DNA of 29,086 nucleotides from a virus. Shown one piece after another: positions 22,290 to 29,086 of this stretch. Below the pieces are notes generated by a model. It was not told the DNA's origin, did no database searches, and saw only the letters and a program-made list of their open reading frames with translations. How positions within the stretch are numbered: the stretch's first letter is position 1; every line of letters begins with the position of its first letter. Made by a program: the position numbers and the translations under genes. The stretch covers positions 1-29,086 of IMG/VR virus record IMGVR_UViG_3300014913_000055. One strand, written 5' to 3'.

Positions 22290-23018
22290 TTACATCTCCG
22301 GGTATAAACTCATTAATAGTTTAAGTCTGTCTAAAGCTTCTTTGTTTCCTATAAATAAAGGTATTAACTGTTTTAAAAGACTTCTCGGATCCATCCCTTC
22401 TTCATAGTTTCCATTTTCATCTTTAAGAGATTCTGTTTTATCAATGACGTCTGCTATTTTAAGCTGAAAATCTTTAGGTACGTCTTTAGAAACCTTTTGC
22501 TTAATGTCAAAAGCATTACTTATAGCTTCTTCTTTAGGAACTCCTGGCTGAGTCCTTTCAAGTAAAGTATTTCTTACAATATCTCCATATCCAGGTGTCT
22601 TAACAGTCTGCATTTGATTCGGATCATACTCTCCACCTGAAGGACCAGGAAGAACTGCCCCTCCATCTGCTAACGGAAATCCTTGGACTTGTTCTTTTAA
22701 TCCAAGTTTCTTACCCATCTCTGGAATGTTTTCATCCGACATTAAAGCATCTTGAATAGCCACCTTTGGGTTAATAAATTTAGATTCTTTTTCTTTTCGT
22801 TTCTTAGCTTTATATTCAGGATCTCCGTATTCATCAAAGCCTGATATTTCGGTTTCGTAATCATCACCTAAAGCTTCTAGATACTTATTTATCTTGGATT
22901 GTCGGACTTTTCTATTTCTCTCCATGCTATTTTCTCTGTCTGTAAATATATTCGTTGTTGCAGGTCCTAGAAAAGTATCACTCAGTCCTGTTAAAACTTT
23001 TTTTGTATAACTTGCCAT
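22290..23018 (-). CDS. Putative internal virion/ejection protein
   Basis: The 242-residue protein starts MASYTKKVLTGLSDTFLGPA and is mostly charged helix with a Gly/Pro-rich middle (GKKLGLKEQVQGFPLADGGA). The opening 'S-D-T-F-L-G' resembles short N-termini of phage internal proteins. It lies directly before the 1551-residue virion protein (three bases apart), and this position plus low complexity suggests an ejection protein. No enzyme motif is visible. ATG at 23018 follows GGATAAAAAG. Confidence 0.55.
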   Translation of the reverse strand: MASYTKKVLTGLSDTFLGPATTNIFTDRENSMERNRKVRQSKINKYLEALGDDYETEISGFDEYGDPEYKAKKRKEKESKFINPKVAIQDALMSDENIPEMGKKLGLKEQVQGFPLADGGAVLPGPSGGEYDPNQMQTVKTPGYGDIVRNTLLERTQPGVPKEEAISNAFDIKQKVSKDVPKDFQLKIADVIDKTESLKDENGNYEEGMDPRSLLKQLIPLFIGNKEALDRLKLLMSLYPEM

Positions 23019-23034
23019 ATCTTTTTATCCTCCC

Positions 23035-23826
23035 TTATGCTTTTCTTGCAAATAAATTTGCTTGATCAAAATTTGATCTAAATAAACTTCCTAATCCTGT
23101 CCAGTTGCTAGGAGCTTGATTTACATACATCGGAGGTCTCTGCGTTTGTCCTGCCATTTGTCCAATTTGCATAGGATATTCTACATTAGCTCTTAACCAT
23201 TCATTATAGGCGGCTTGATTCTTTGCTTGTTCAATCTCCCTTGGCAATGCACCTAATGTTTGATATGCAGTTGCTTTTTGTAATGGCTCTAGAGATTCTG
23301 TTTGAGCAATACCCAAAGCTTGAGGGATAACACTTAATTGGTTTTGTCTTTCTTTAAGTGCTAACTCTCCTAAAACTTTATTAAGTCCTAAAGCATTTTG
23401 AGTAGCGGCTTCTCCTTGCTCTTTTAGCCTTCCACCGGTCCAATATCTTCCTGCTCCTGCCGAATTAGAAGCTATATTCTTTTGGACATCTTCTAAATTC
23501 TTTGCAGATTCAGCTTTTACAGCTTGATAATAAGGTGATGTTGTAGGGTCATATCGATTAGTTAGAGTGTCAGAGATAACCTTCTTAGATTGTGTCTGCA
23601 TAGGAGCTTGAGAAATATCGCCTTCCCCATACTTTCTAAGGAAATCAAAACTTTGTGCTTCTTGAGTTGATTGAGGAGCAACCATTTGACCCTGATAACT
23701 CTCTCCCGGTTGTCCTATTTGACCTTTAAGCCAATCAAGATAAGGCTCTCTTACTCTCTGATATGGGTCTGCTGCAACTCTAAGCTTTTGTTGATCTGTT
23801 CCTAGAAATCCCTCTATAAATCCCAT
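23035..23826 (-). CDS. Putative internal virion/ejection protein (Ala/Gln-rich)
   Basis: The 263-residue protein starts MGFIEGFLGTDQQKLRVAAD and is rich in Gln and Ala, with a helical core (SAKNLEDVQKNIASNSAGAG, KVLGELALKERQNQLSVIPQ). Proteins of this appearance are common next to the large ejection protein in podovirus-like phages. It overlaps the lysozyme stop by one base, so the two are co-translated. No catalytic motif. Assignment rests on neighbourhood and composition. Confidence 0.58.
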   Translation of the reverse strand: MGFIEGFLGTDQQKLRVAADPYQRVREPYLDWLKGQIGQPGESYQGQMVAPQSTQEAQSFDFLRKYGEGDISQAPMQTQSKKVISDTLTNRYDPTTSPYYQAVKAESAKNLEDVQKNIASNSAGAGRYWTGGRLKEQGEAATQNALGLNKVLGELALKERQNQLSVIPQALGIAQTESLEPLQKATAYQTLGALPREIEQAKNQAAYNEWLRANVEYPMQIGQMAGQTQRPPMYVNQAPSNWTGLGSLFRSNFDQANLFARKA

Positions 23827-24371
23827 TATTCCCCTCCTAATTGTTTAATTAGTTCATTCTCTAAAATTTTAGCTTTAATTGCTTTTAATGCTTTATAATG
23901 TTGTTTTGCTCTGCTTTTCGTATCAGTCCAGTATCCAGTCAACCTTTTCTTCTTATCCGGATTATACCACTTTAACTCTTCTGCTGCCCTATCGTAATCT
24001 TTTGCTTTTATAGCTTTCTGATACCCTGTAAACTTCTTAAGTTTTGTATTCCCCATATTATAGAATAAGTCAGTAGTTACCTCGATAGCATCTTCGTCTG
24101 TATTGTCGTAATCCTTGCCTATAAACTTTTTAGCTTCTGCGATTGAATTATCATATAAATTTTTAAAAATTGGATCTGCCATTTTCTTTGTCATTATAGG
24201 TGATTTTGTCGTATCTCCTCCGATTGCAGCAAGATAGTCTTTAGATAATTGGCTTCTAATGCTAGGATCATCTAAATTAAAACCATATCCCGAAGTTAGA
24301 TTCCCTTTAGTATCTACATAAGGCAACTCTTCAAACCCTTCAAAATCTTTTGTTGTTCTTTTTTTAGACAT
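23826..24371 (-). CDS. T4-type lysozyme (glycoside hydrolase 24)
   Basis: This 181-residue enzyme cleaves the beta-1,4 bond between N-acetylmuramic acid and N-acetylglucosamine in peptidoglycan. From the ATG at 24371 the N-terminus reads MSKKRTTKDFEGFEELPYVD, continuing TKGNLTSGYGFNLDD. Glu11, Asp20 and Thr26 fall at the same numbers as the T4 lysozyme catalytic triad. This supports 24371 and not the in-frame ATG at 24392, which lacks a ribosome-binding site; GGAAAGAG precedes 24371. The C-terminal lobe includes DLFYNMGNTKLKKF and AAEELKWYNPDKKK. There is no signal peptide or membrane anchor, so it needs a holin or, given its virion-gene neighbours, may be a virion-associated lysozyme for DNA entry. 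Confidence 0.88.
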   Translation of the reverse strand: MSKKRTTKDFEGFEELPYVDTKGNLTSGYGFNLDDPSIRSQLSKDYLAAIGGDTTKSPIMTKKMADPIFKNLYDNSIAEAKKFIGKDYDNTDEDAIEVTTDLFYNMGNTKLKKFTGYQKAIKAKDYDRAAEELKWYNPDKKKRLTGYWTDTKSRAKQHYKALKAIKAKILENELIKQLGGE

Positions 24372-24660
24372 AAGAAATCTCTTTCCACTCATAGGATGAA
24401 GTACTTGTGTTATAGATGCAGATATATAATTTGTCTGAGGCTGATCCTTGCGTTACAGTCATAAAACGATTTAGATATTCACTTCCGGCACTAGGTAAAG
24501 ATGAAACTGTTTCAGGCAATATCCTAGACAGATCATCATACACGTTCTTATACATATCGTTTAATTGCTTGACTAGCTGCGTTAAGACTTTCTGCGTACC
24601 TTCATCCTTCGCTAACTTAATGTCAGGGGAAATCATTGTAACCTTGTGTCTTAATTCCAT
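24364..24660 (-). CDS. Small tail-region protein
   Basis: This 98-residue protein is mixed alpha/beta: MELRHKVTMISPDIKLAKDE, then a helix VLTQLVKQLNDMYKNVYDDL, then a beta-rich end DKLYICIYNTSTSSYEWKEI. The C-terminal pattern (RFMTVTQGSASDKLYICIYN) resembles short beta modules found at ends of phage tail proteins that describe a measured surface, but no family is certain. It overlaps the propeller protein by 10 bases and the lysozyme gene by 8 bases. Confidence 0.55.
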   Translation of the reverse strand: MELRHKVTMISPDIKLAKDEGTQKVLTQLVKQLNDMYKNVYDDLSRILPETVSSLPSAGSEYLNRFMTVTQGSASDKLYICIYNTSTSSYEWKEISYV

Positions 24661-26441
24661 GTTTTGCTGCCTTTCGGGTGAACTCCATTTACAAAACCTA
24701 ACAAACTGAATCCATTTGTTGCACTTATTTCGGGTTGAAATGTCTGTGCATGTTTATCCCATCTTATAGATTTTTTGATTATATCTTTATCTGCATCCGT
24801 AGAGGTAAGAGTGATTGTTTTCGTCTCTGACTCATAAGATGTTCGATCATCTAGTCTCAGTTTTATTGTTACGCTTCCGCTTGTATCTCTTGATAACCAC
24901 CATGTTTGATATTTTAATCTTTTTCTAGTATAAGGTTCTCCAAAATTAAATCTTTTAAATCTTAATAACCTAGTAAATGTGGATCCATCATCTGTGCTTC
25001 CACTATCTGCTAATCTTACTATTCCATCATAACCGCCATAAATAAGTATTCTCGAAGCATCTAAGAACTCTGCATCATCAGCATAACCGCTTGTCTCATC
25101 CGCGTATTGTTCGCCATAAACAGGATCATCTGCATAGATATCTGTATTCCTTACATAACTTCCCATTGAGCAACAAGCATCTTCTTCTTCATATTCCCAT
25201 ACTAGAGGGATGCTCTGTTTGTAATCGTAGACAACAACATAATTATTTTTATCAGCATTATTGTAAGGACAAAACCATCTAATCTGGTTTTTCTTTTTTA
25301 TTAATGCTCCCTTGATATATTCTTCGTTATTTGGATCAAACTCTTTTGTCTCAGGAAATAAGGATTCCGTTATTACATCGTCTTGTAATAAATTCCATCT
25401 ATGAAACTTTCTATCAGTTCCGTAATAAAATATGAAATCATCAGTCTTTAATACTGATTGAGGAGCCGGAGTCCCTTGACAAGTTGAGTTTTCCTCATAA
25501 TCAAAGATAGAAGATCCACCTACAAATCTACCGATATAAGCATTTTTTTCTTTAATGACAACATGATAGCCATTAAACACTATAGATCCTCTTATCTCAT
25601 CTGTGTTTTCTTCGTTAAAATATCTGAAATTAGAATCTTGCCAACTCACGCAGTTTGCCACATCTGACAAAAACTCTAGTGTTGGCTCGTTGCTTCCTAC
25701 AACGCACCAGAGAAACAATAACCGACCTTTGTATGAAGTTACATACTTAGCTGCTGTAAAGCCTGTTGGTGTGCCTGTGAGGGCTACTACTTGCCCTGAT
25801 CCAGTCCAATAGACAGGCATGTCAATTCCATTCGTGAATATAATAACTTCGCCTAAGTTTTCATCAATGAAAGGCTCATAATCCCAGTAGTCCGTATTTC
25901 CGCCAGTAAATATCTTTCTTGCCACATAAGCGCTTCCTGCGCAATCTGCCGCACTTGCTGTTAAAGTTAGCTGAGTATCGCTATCAACAGAGTCTATCTC
26001 ATACCATGTAGAGCCTGTGTGTATGCCTCCTGCCCCAATCTTTATATAACCCCCTGCTGCAAGGTTCGTACTCCAAGTTGTTCCTGATCCAGTTACGATA
26101 GTAGGAGTTCCTGCATCTATGGTTATTGTTCCTGTCGTGTAAGTAGGTGTAAGAATATCAAACCTTGAGCTAGTGAAATCATAAGAATATAAATCTTTAG
26201 GCGTGGCAAAGGTAACAAACTCCGTACCACTAAACAATACAAGGTTTGCGACTGCCATAACATAACCGCTTAAAGCAGTAGTGTCGAATTTAGATAAACC
26301 TTCTCTTCCTTGAATAAGTTCGTTATAAAATTCCATGTTGCGAGTATACGGACTAACTTGCTCATTTAAAAATTCTTCAGGTTTATCCGCGACCATTCCT
26401 TTATTTGCAAGGAATACCGGGAATTTAGTTTCTGTTGTCAT
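24651..26441 (-). CDS. Propeller-like tail hub/DNA-stabilising protein
   Basis: The 596-residue protein begins with a short extended segment ending NMEFYNELIQGREGLSKFDT. It then shows repeated blade-like beta units (VMAVANLVLFSGTEFVTFAT, DLYSYDFTS, LGEVIIFTNGIDMPVYWTGS, SYKGRLLFLWCV, HVVIKEKNAYIGRFVG, IFYYGTDRKFHRW). Residues about 103-168 hold an inserted small module (TGTITIDAGTPTIVTGSGTT) common in phage structural proteins. The overall pattern fits tail nozzle or plug proteins of podoviruses such as P22 gp10-type proteins, which form a beta-propeller ring at the tail end. The fold is inferred from the repeat pattern. Confidence 0.68.
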   Translation of the reverse strand: MTTETKFPVFLANKGMVADKPEEFLNEQVSPYTRNMEFYNELIQGREGLSKFDTTALSGYVMAVANLVLFSGTEFVTFATPKDLYSYDFTSSRFDILTPTYTTGTITIDAGTPTIVTGSGTTWSTNLAAGGYIKIGAGGIHTGSTWYEIDSVDSDTQLTLTASAADCAGSAYVARKIFTGGNTDYWDYEPFIDENLGEVIIFTNGIDMPVYWTGSGQVVALTGTPTGFTAAKYVTSYKGRLLFLWCVVGSNEPTLEFLSDVANCVSWQDSNFRYFNEENTDEIRGSIVFNGYHVVIKEKNAYIGRFVGGSSIFDYEENSTCQGTPAPQSVLKTDDFIFYYGTDRKFHRWNLLQDDVITESLFPETKEFDPNNEEYIKGALIKKKNQIRWFCPYNNADKNNYVVVYDYKQSIPLVWEYEEEDACCSMGSYVRNTDIYADDPVYGEQYADETSGYADDAEFLDASRILIYGGYDGIVRLADSGSTDDGSTFTRLLRFKRFNFGEPYTRKRLKYQTWWLSRDTSGSVTIKLRLDDRTSYESETKTITLTSTDADKDIIKKSIRWDKHAQTFQPEISATNGFSLLGFVNGVHPKGSKTWN

Positions 26442-26740
26442 TTTGTCTCGCTTAATATGTTTATTAGCTCTCTTATATTCCTATTTAATTCAATCGTTAA
26501 GTCTGCCTGCTGAACATGGACACATTGCCAAAACTCTACAGTTTCTTTCGTTTCCGAGTTGTAAGAGTTATATGATTTAAAATGCTCACAAGCTCCTCCA
26601 ATGCACTTGCTTCCCATCAAAAAAGGGCAACAATGAGCATCCTTCATATTCTCAGAAAAAGCTTTTCGCACTAATGAAGAATTGCCTAAAGCGTTTTCCT
26701 TTATCATTAGATCTCTTTTTTTCTTTCCTAATCCAAACAT
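26438..26740 (-). CDS. Small Cys-rich tail-region protein
   Basis: The 100-residue protein has a cysteine cluster in the centre: AHCCPFLMGSKCIGGACEHF, then FWQCVHVQQADLTIELNRNI. CPF, CIxxxC and a later C could form a zinc or iron-sulfur site. The flanks are helical and basic at the N-terminus. It lies between the collar fibre and the propeller protein with a four-base overlap to the latter. Function unknown; a structural or chaperone role in tail assembly is possible. Confidence 0.6.
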   Translation of the reverse strand: MFGLGKKKRDLMIKENALGNSSLVRKAFSENMKDAHCCPFLMGSKCIGGACEHFKSYNSYNSETKETVEFWQCVHVQQADLTIELNRNIRELINILSETK

Positions 26741-26752
26741 AAGACTCGCTCC

Positions 26753-27445
26753 TTAATCTTTTTGATACATTCTTAATGTTCTGTAGGCTGTTGTTGCTCC
26801 TGCGTTCTCTGTGTCTCCTGAAGCTGCGCCTGAAGTTCCTGCTCCTGAACTAGCAATATGATTTGTATTCGCTGCCGCTCCTCCTGCAACTGTTTCTAAA
26901 GTATCCCTACCACCTGCGCTAGTATTAGAATAAAGATTATGCAAATGATTTGGTGTGCTATGTGTATGACTATTCATTCCATGAGCATGAGTCTGAACAG
27001 GCATTGTGCTTGTCTGTAGCGTTGCTCCTGAGCTTACCCTGATAAACTCATTATTGTAAGTTGCTGAAACATCTGTCCATCCTGTAGGCGCTGAAGTGCT
27101 AGAGGATAACAGCATATCTCCTGCCCTGAATCCCAATAATGGGCTGCCTCCGTTTGTTATTTGCATAACATTTCCATCTTCATCTTGTGCAAACAACTCG
27201 GTCTTTCCACTTACTTCTTTCCCATAAACCCTAATTACATCTGATCCTGCCCCTGGATCTCCTGCCTGATCCCTAAACTCAAGCCTCTTAATTCCGTCGT
27301 TTGTTTCCCCTGTAGAGAATCCGTATTGTTGAGCTTTTAATCTCTCATCAATATCAACTCTTATTTTTCGATCTTCTCCCGGCCAGTTCTTATTTAGACT
27401 ATGATCTACGGGATTTGTATTCAGCCAATCTCTTGTATAACTCAT
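26753..27445 (-). CDS. Tail collar-domain fibre protein
   Basis: The 230-residue protein has an N-terminal attachment region (1-100) with the beta segment RLEFRDQAGDPGAGSDVIRV. A collar-type domain follows: FRAGDMLLSSSTSAPTGW (106-123), NEFIRVSSG, the His-rich AHGMNSHTHSTPNHLHN (154-170), and a C-terminus with AGATTAYRTLRMYQK. The His-x-His motifs bind metal ions in trimeric fibre tips of this family, and the final strand motif matches the collar fold end. It probably contacts the host surface. ATG at 27445 follows AAGGGGGAGTT. Confidence 0.82.
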   Translation of the reverse strand: MSYTRDWLNTNPVDHSLNKNWPGEDRKIRVDIDERLKAQQYGFSTGETNDGIKRLEFRDQAGDPGAGSDVIRVYGKEVSGKTELFAQDEDGNVMQITNGGSPLLGFRAGDMLLSSSTSAPTGWTDVSATYNNEFIRVSSGATLQTSTMPVQTHAHGMNSHTHSTPNHLHNLYSNTSAGGRDTLETVAGGAAANTNHIASSGAGTSGAASGDTENAGATTAYRTLRMYQKD

Positions 27446-27454
27446 AACTCCCCC

Positions 27455-27907
27455 TTAAATAAATAACAATAAAGTTAAAACCAATAATGCCCCTCTTCCT
27501 GCTTCCTCAATCCATGCTTTATTTATTAAAATACTCCAAACACAAGTTAATACTGCCAAAACAACTGACCTGATCAAAACAATCTTCCATTCATGGTATA
27601 TCGGCATTAAAGCAAATCCTGCTGCAAAACCATGCATCGCCCAACCATACCACTTGACATCATCCTTGCTATCTCCAAACAACTTATTAAGCCATTTATG
27701 ATACGTTGTCATTGAACCATACATCAAACCGAAAGATAAGAATAAAGCCCATACAGGTGCCTTTACGCCCAAAATAAGCACTAATGTAAGCAATGTTATC
27801 AAAGGACATCCTATATCCCTATAAAGAGTATTGCCTTTACTCCATCCTCCCAATCTGTATAACACACCTGAAGCAATAACTGATAATATGAATAGTGCTA
27901 TTATCAT
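27455..27907 (-). CDS. Multi-pass membrane protein
   Basis: The 150-residue protein has four or five likely membrane helices: IIALFILSVIASGVLY, CPLITLLTLVLILGVKAPVW, ALFLSFGLMYGSM, GFAAGFALMPIYHEWKIVLI, VVLAVLTCVWSILI and a hydrophobic end GALLVLTLLLFI. It has conserved-looking Gly/His residues between helices (GGWSKGN, HKWLNKLFGD, WAMHGF). It may be a holin or a phage membrane factor. It overlaps the upstream gene by one base. No named family is claimed. Confidence 0.62.
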   Translation of the reverse strand: MIIALFILSVIASGVLYRLGGWSKGNTLYRDIGCPLITLLTLVLILGVKAPVWALFLSFGLMYGSMTTYHKWLNKLFGDSKDDVKWYGWAMHGFAAGFALMPIYHEWKIVLIRSVVLAVLTCVWSILINKAWIEEAGRGALLVLTLLLFI

Positions 27908-28149
27908 TAATCAATCCTCCTAAATAGTCGTTTGTACTTAAATATTAGGTCTTTCATTTTGGCTATCTTCTTGCTATCTTTCTCTGCTCTTATTAAATCC
28001 TCAAGCTCAAATACATTTTGAGCAAACCCTTTTGCTTTTCTTAATCTTCGGATCTGTTTTATGTAATACCTGACATTAACATTCTTCTCATGCTCACTAG
28101 CAAACCCGAAGATCTTTCCTACTGTCTTAACAATAGGTCTTATTATCAT
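27907..28149 (-). CDS. Hypothetical basic protein
   Basis: The 80-residue protein is basic and helical: MIIRPIVKTVGKIFGFASEH, YYIKQIRRLRKAKGFAQNVF, and KDLIFKYKRLFRRI-like repeats of Lys/Arg and Leu. It overlaps its neighbours by four bases (28146-28149) and one base (27907). No family recognised. It may bind nucleic acid or a membrane surface. Confidence 0.58.
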   Translation of the reverse strand: MIIRPIVKTVGKIFGFASEHEKNVNVRYYIKQIRRLRKAKGFAQNVFELEDLIRAEKDSKKIAKMKDLIFKYKRLFRRID

Positions 28150-28409
28150 AACTCTGCCTTCACTGCTTCGATTATTTCAAATACTTTAGCAACTAATTGA
28201 GTAGCTTCTGCTGAATCTAAGTCTTTAAACTCATCATCAACTTGGTCAATGCCTTCAAACGCATCTTTATACACTTTAAACCCTTGTGCTACCTCAACTA
28301 ATGCTCCTAAATCGCTAACTTGAACGCCATCTTTGAAAGTCTTTGTCCCCAATACTGCTGTTTTCTTAACTGCTTCCAATGCTTCTAAAGTTTCTTTAAT
28401 TCCTGCCAT
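28146..28409 (-). CDS. Hypothetical helical protein
   Basis: This 87-residue acidic protein starts MAGIKETLEALEAVKKTAVL and has likely amphipathic helices (KDGVQVSDLGALVEVAQGFK, AEATQLVAKVFEIIEAVKAE). The look is that of a small oligomeric helical protein. The ATG at 28409 follows AAGGAGAACAATC, a strong ribosome-binding site. No known family or motif. Confidence 0.6.
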   Translation of the reverse strand: MAGIKETLEALEAVKKTAVLGTKTFKDGVQVSDLGALVEVAQGFKVYKDAFEGIDQVDDEFKDLDSAEATQLVAKVFEIIEAVKAEL

Positions 28410-28433
28410 GATTGTTCTCCTTTTATAATTGGT

Positions 28434-28607
28434 TTATAGCTCAAATCTAATTGCTTCATCTTCCATATGTTTAATATCTGATTCTGCTCCTGCTAAATTC
28501 AATTCAGCTTCTAACCTATTAATTCCTGCTCTGATAAGCTTAATTGCCTGTCCAAGCTTTTCATAATTAACTTTGACTAACAATTCGCCTCGTTTTAAGC
28601 TGCTCAT
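28434..28607 (-). CDS. Small helical protein
   Basis: A 57-residue frame starts MSSLKRGELLVKVNYEKLGQ and continues with an acidic coiled-coil-like helix (AIKLIRAGINRLEAELNLAG). Its ATG overlaps the upstream stop by four bases (ATGA, 28604-28607), which supports translation. Function unknown. Confidence 0.6.
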   Translation of the reverse strand: MSSLKRGELLVKVNYEKLGQAIKLIRAGINRLEAELNLAGAESDIKHMEDEAIRFEL

Positions 28608-28885
28608 TGTCCTCTCCTCTCTAATTTAGTTTCAATCTTAGCTAATCTTTGAAGAATCTCCGTCTGCATCTTATAAATACAATCTCGCATTTCATTACTC
28701 TTTTCAGCGGACTCCTTTATAACCTCAACCAACTCTTTTCTAATGGCGGTATGCTCTTTTTTATTTTCAACATCATTTGCCTTGACTGTATTTCCCATAA
28801 ACAATATTACCATAGTTATTAATGAAAATATTGTTGCTACTGTCCAATGAAGCCACTTTTTAGTACCATTTCCATTAGTTGTCAT
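28604..28885 (-). CDS. Single-pass membrane protein with coiled coil
   Basis: The 93-residue protein has a polar N-terminus, one membrane helix (WTVATIFSLITMVILFMG) and a long charged coiled-coil tail (EHTAIRKELVEVIKESAEKS, MQTEILQRLAKIETKLERRG). This architecture is shared by XhlA-type lysis helpers and by some spanin or injectosome proteins. It may take part in lysis with a separate holin. ATG at 28885 overlaps the upstream stop. Confidence 0.62.
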   Translation of the reverse strand: MTTNGNGTKKWLHWTVATIFSLITMVILFMGNTVKANDVENKKEHTAIRKELVEVIKESAEKSNEMRDCIYKMQTEILQRLAKIETKLERRGQ

Positions 28886-29058
28886 CTACTTAACCCCTCC
28901 ATTAGTTGTAATACTTCGGTTGATTTTTCTATGATTGATTTTAAAAACATCTTTACATCATTTGTGTAATTAGCGGCATAACAATGGTCATAAGCTATGA
29001 TTGCTTTCTTTCGAATATCCCTTAATCCTTTCTCAATCTTTATCTTCTTCAATGTCAT
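28882..29058 (-). CDS. Small hypothetical protein
   Basis: A 58-residue frame starts MTLKKIKIEKGLRDIRKKAI and continues AYDHCYAANYTND. It is basic and helical. Its stop codon overlaps the next ATG by four bases (ATGA-type), and its start overlaps the preceding partial frame by 26 bases. No family recognised. Confidence 0.55.
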   Translation of the reverse strand: MTLKKIKIEKGLRDIRKKAIIAYDHCYAANYTNDVKMFLKSIIEKSTEVLQLMEGLSR

Positions 29059-29086
29059 GCTTGTATCTTTCTAGGTATTGTTCTAT
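29033..29086 (-). CDS. C-terminal end of an unknown gene (cut by window edge)
   Basis: The frame open from the right edge encodes IEQYLERYKHDIEEDKD before a TGA at 29033-29035. It would be the last 17 residues of a helical protein whose start lies outside the window. The evidence is only an open frame of 17 codons, so it is a weak call. Confidence 0.4.
   Translation of the reverse strand: MEQYLERYKHDIEEDKD

Noticed and set aside
24372-24392. Earlier start for the lysozyme
   Set aside because: No ribosome-binding site and it would shift the catalytic residues away from the T4-like numbering.
1-29086. CRISPR array or alternative genetic code
   Set aside because: No regularly spaced repeats with spacers were seen, and TAA, TAG and TGA are all used as stops at tightly overlapped gene ends.

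Overview
This window is a contiguous piece of an AT-rich tailed-phage genome (Caudoviricetes), most likely podovirus-like. It has terminase, portal, scaffold and coat genes, a propeller-type tail protein, ejection-type proteins and a lysozyme. I see no tape measure, tail tube, sheath or baseplate gene. No integrase, repressor, tRNA, rRNA or CRISPR array is visible. Every protein gene I support lies on the minus strand, so the map reads right to left. Genes are packed tightly, many with ATGA stop/start overlaps, good Shine-Dalgarno sequences and the standard genetic code. The host cannot be named from the sequence; low GC and strong Shine-Dalgarno sites would suit a low-GC bacterium.

Layout in transcription order. 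(1) 29086-22290: small membrane and coiled-coil genes, a collar-type tail fibre, a propeller-like tail protein, a T4-type lysozyme and two putative ejection proteins. (2) 22286-17349: a 1551-residue polyvalent virion protein with an ADP-ribosyltransferase-like domain, then a 13-codon minicistron coupled to a small membrane protein. (3) 17340-6521: the early/DNA region. It opens with a good sigma70-type promoter and a ribbon-helix-helix gene, followed by an HNH/AP2-type endonuclease, two paralogous small membrane proteins, ERF annealing protein, a PD-(D/E)XK exonuclease, zinc proteins, a DUF559 nuclease with a pseudoknotted leader RNA, a replication initiator carrying iteron-like repeats, a RecA-fold helicase, a nucleotide-metabolism-like protein, an HNH protein, RusA resolvase, a radical SAM protein and many small accessory proteins. 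(4) 6517-1: TerS, TerL, a 440-base non-coding region, two small genes, portal, scaffold and the start of the major capsid protein, cut by the left edge.

The genes form a coherent programme. ERF, the exonuclease and RusA make a recombination module; the initiator and helicase make a replication module with a probable origin inside the initiator gene; TerS/TerL/portal/scaffold/coat build and fill the head; the large virion protein and its neighbours probably enter the host with the DNA.

The two most unusual things are RNA-like. One is a plus-strand, terminator-ended, pseudoknotted non-coding RNA candidate between terL and portal (about 4141-4547), opposite in direction to all genes. The other is a compact pseudoknot (12978-13113) that starts almost exactly where a predicted promoter would initiate and ends at the ribosome-binding site of a DUF559 nuclease. 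All helices were found by eye; no folding, search or covariation test was run.
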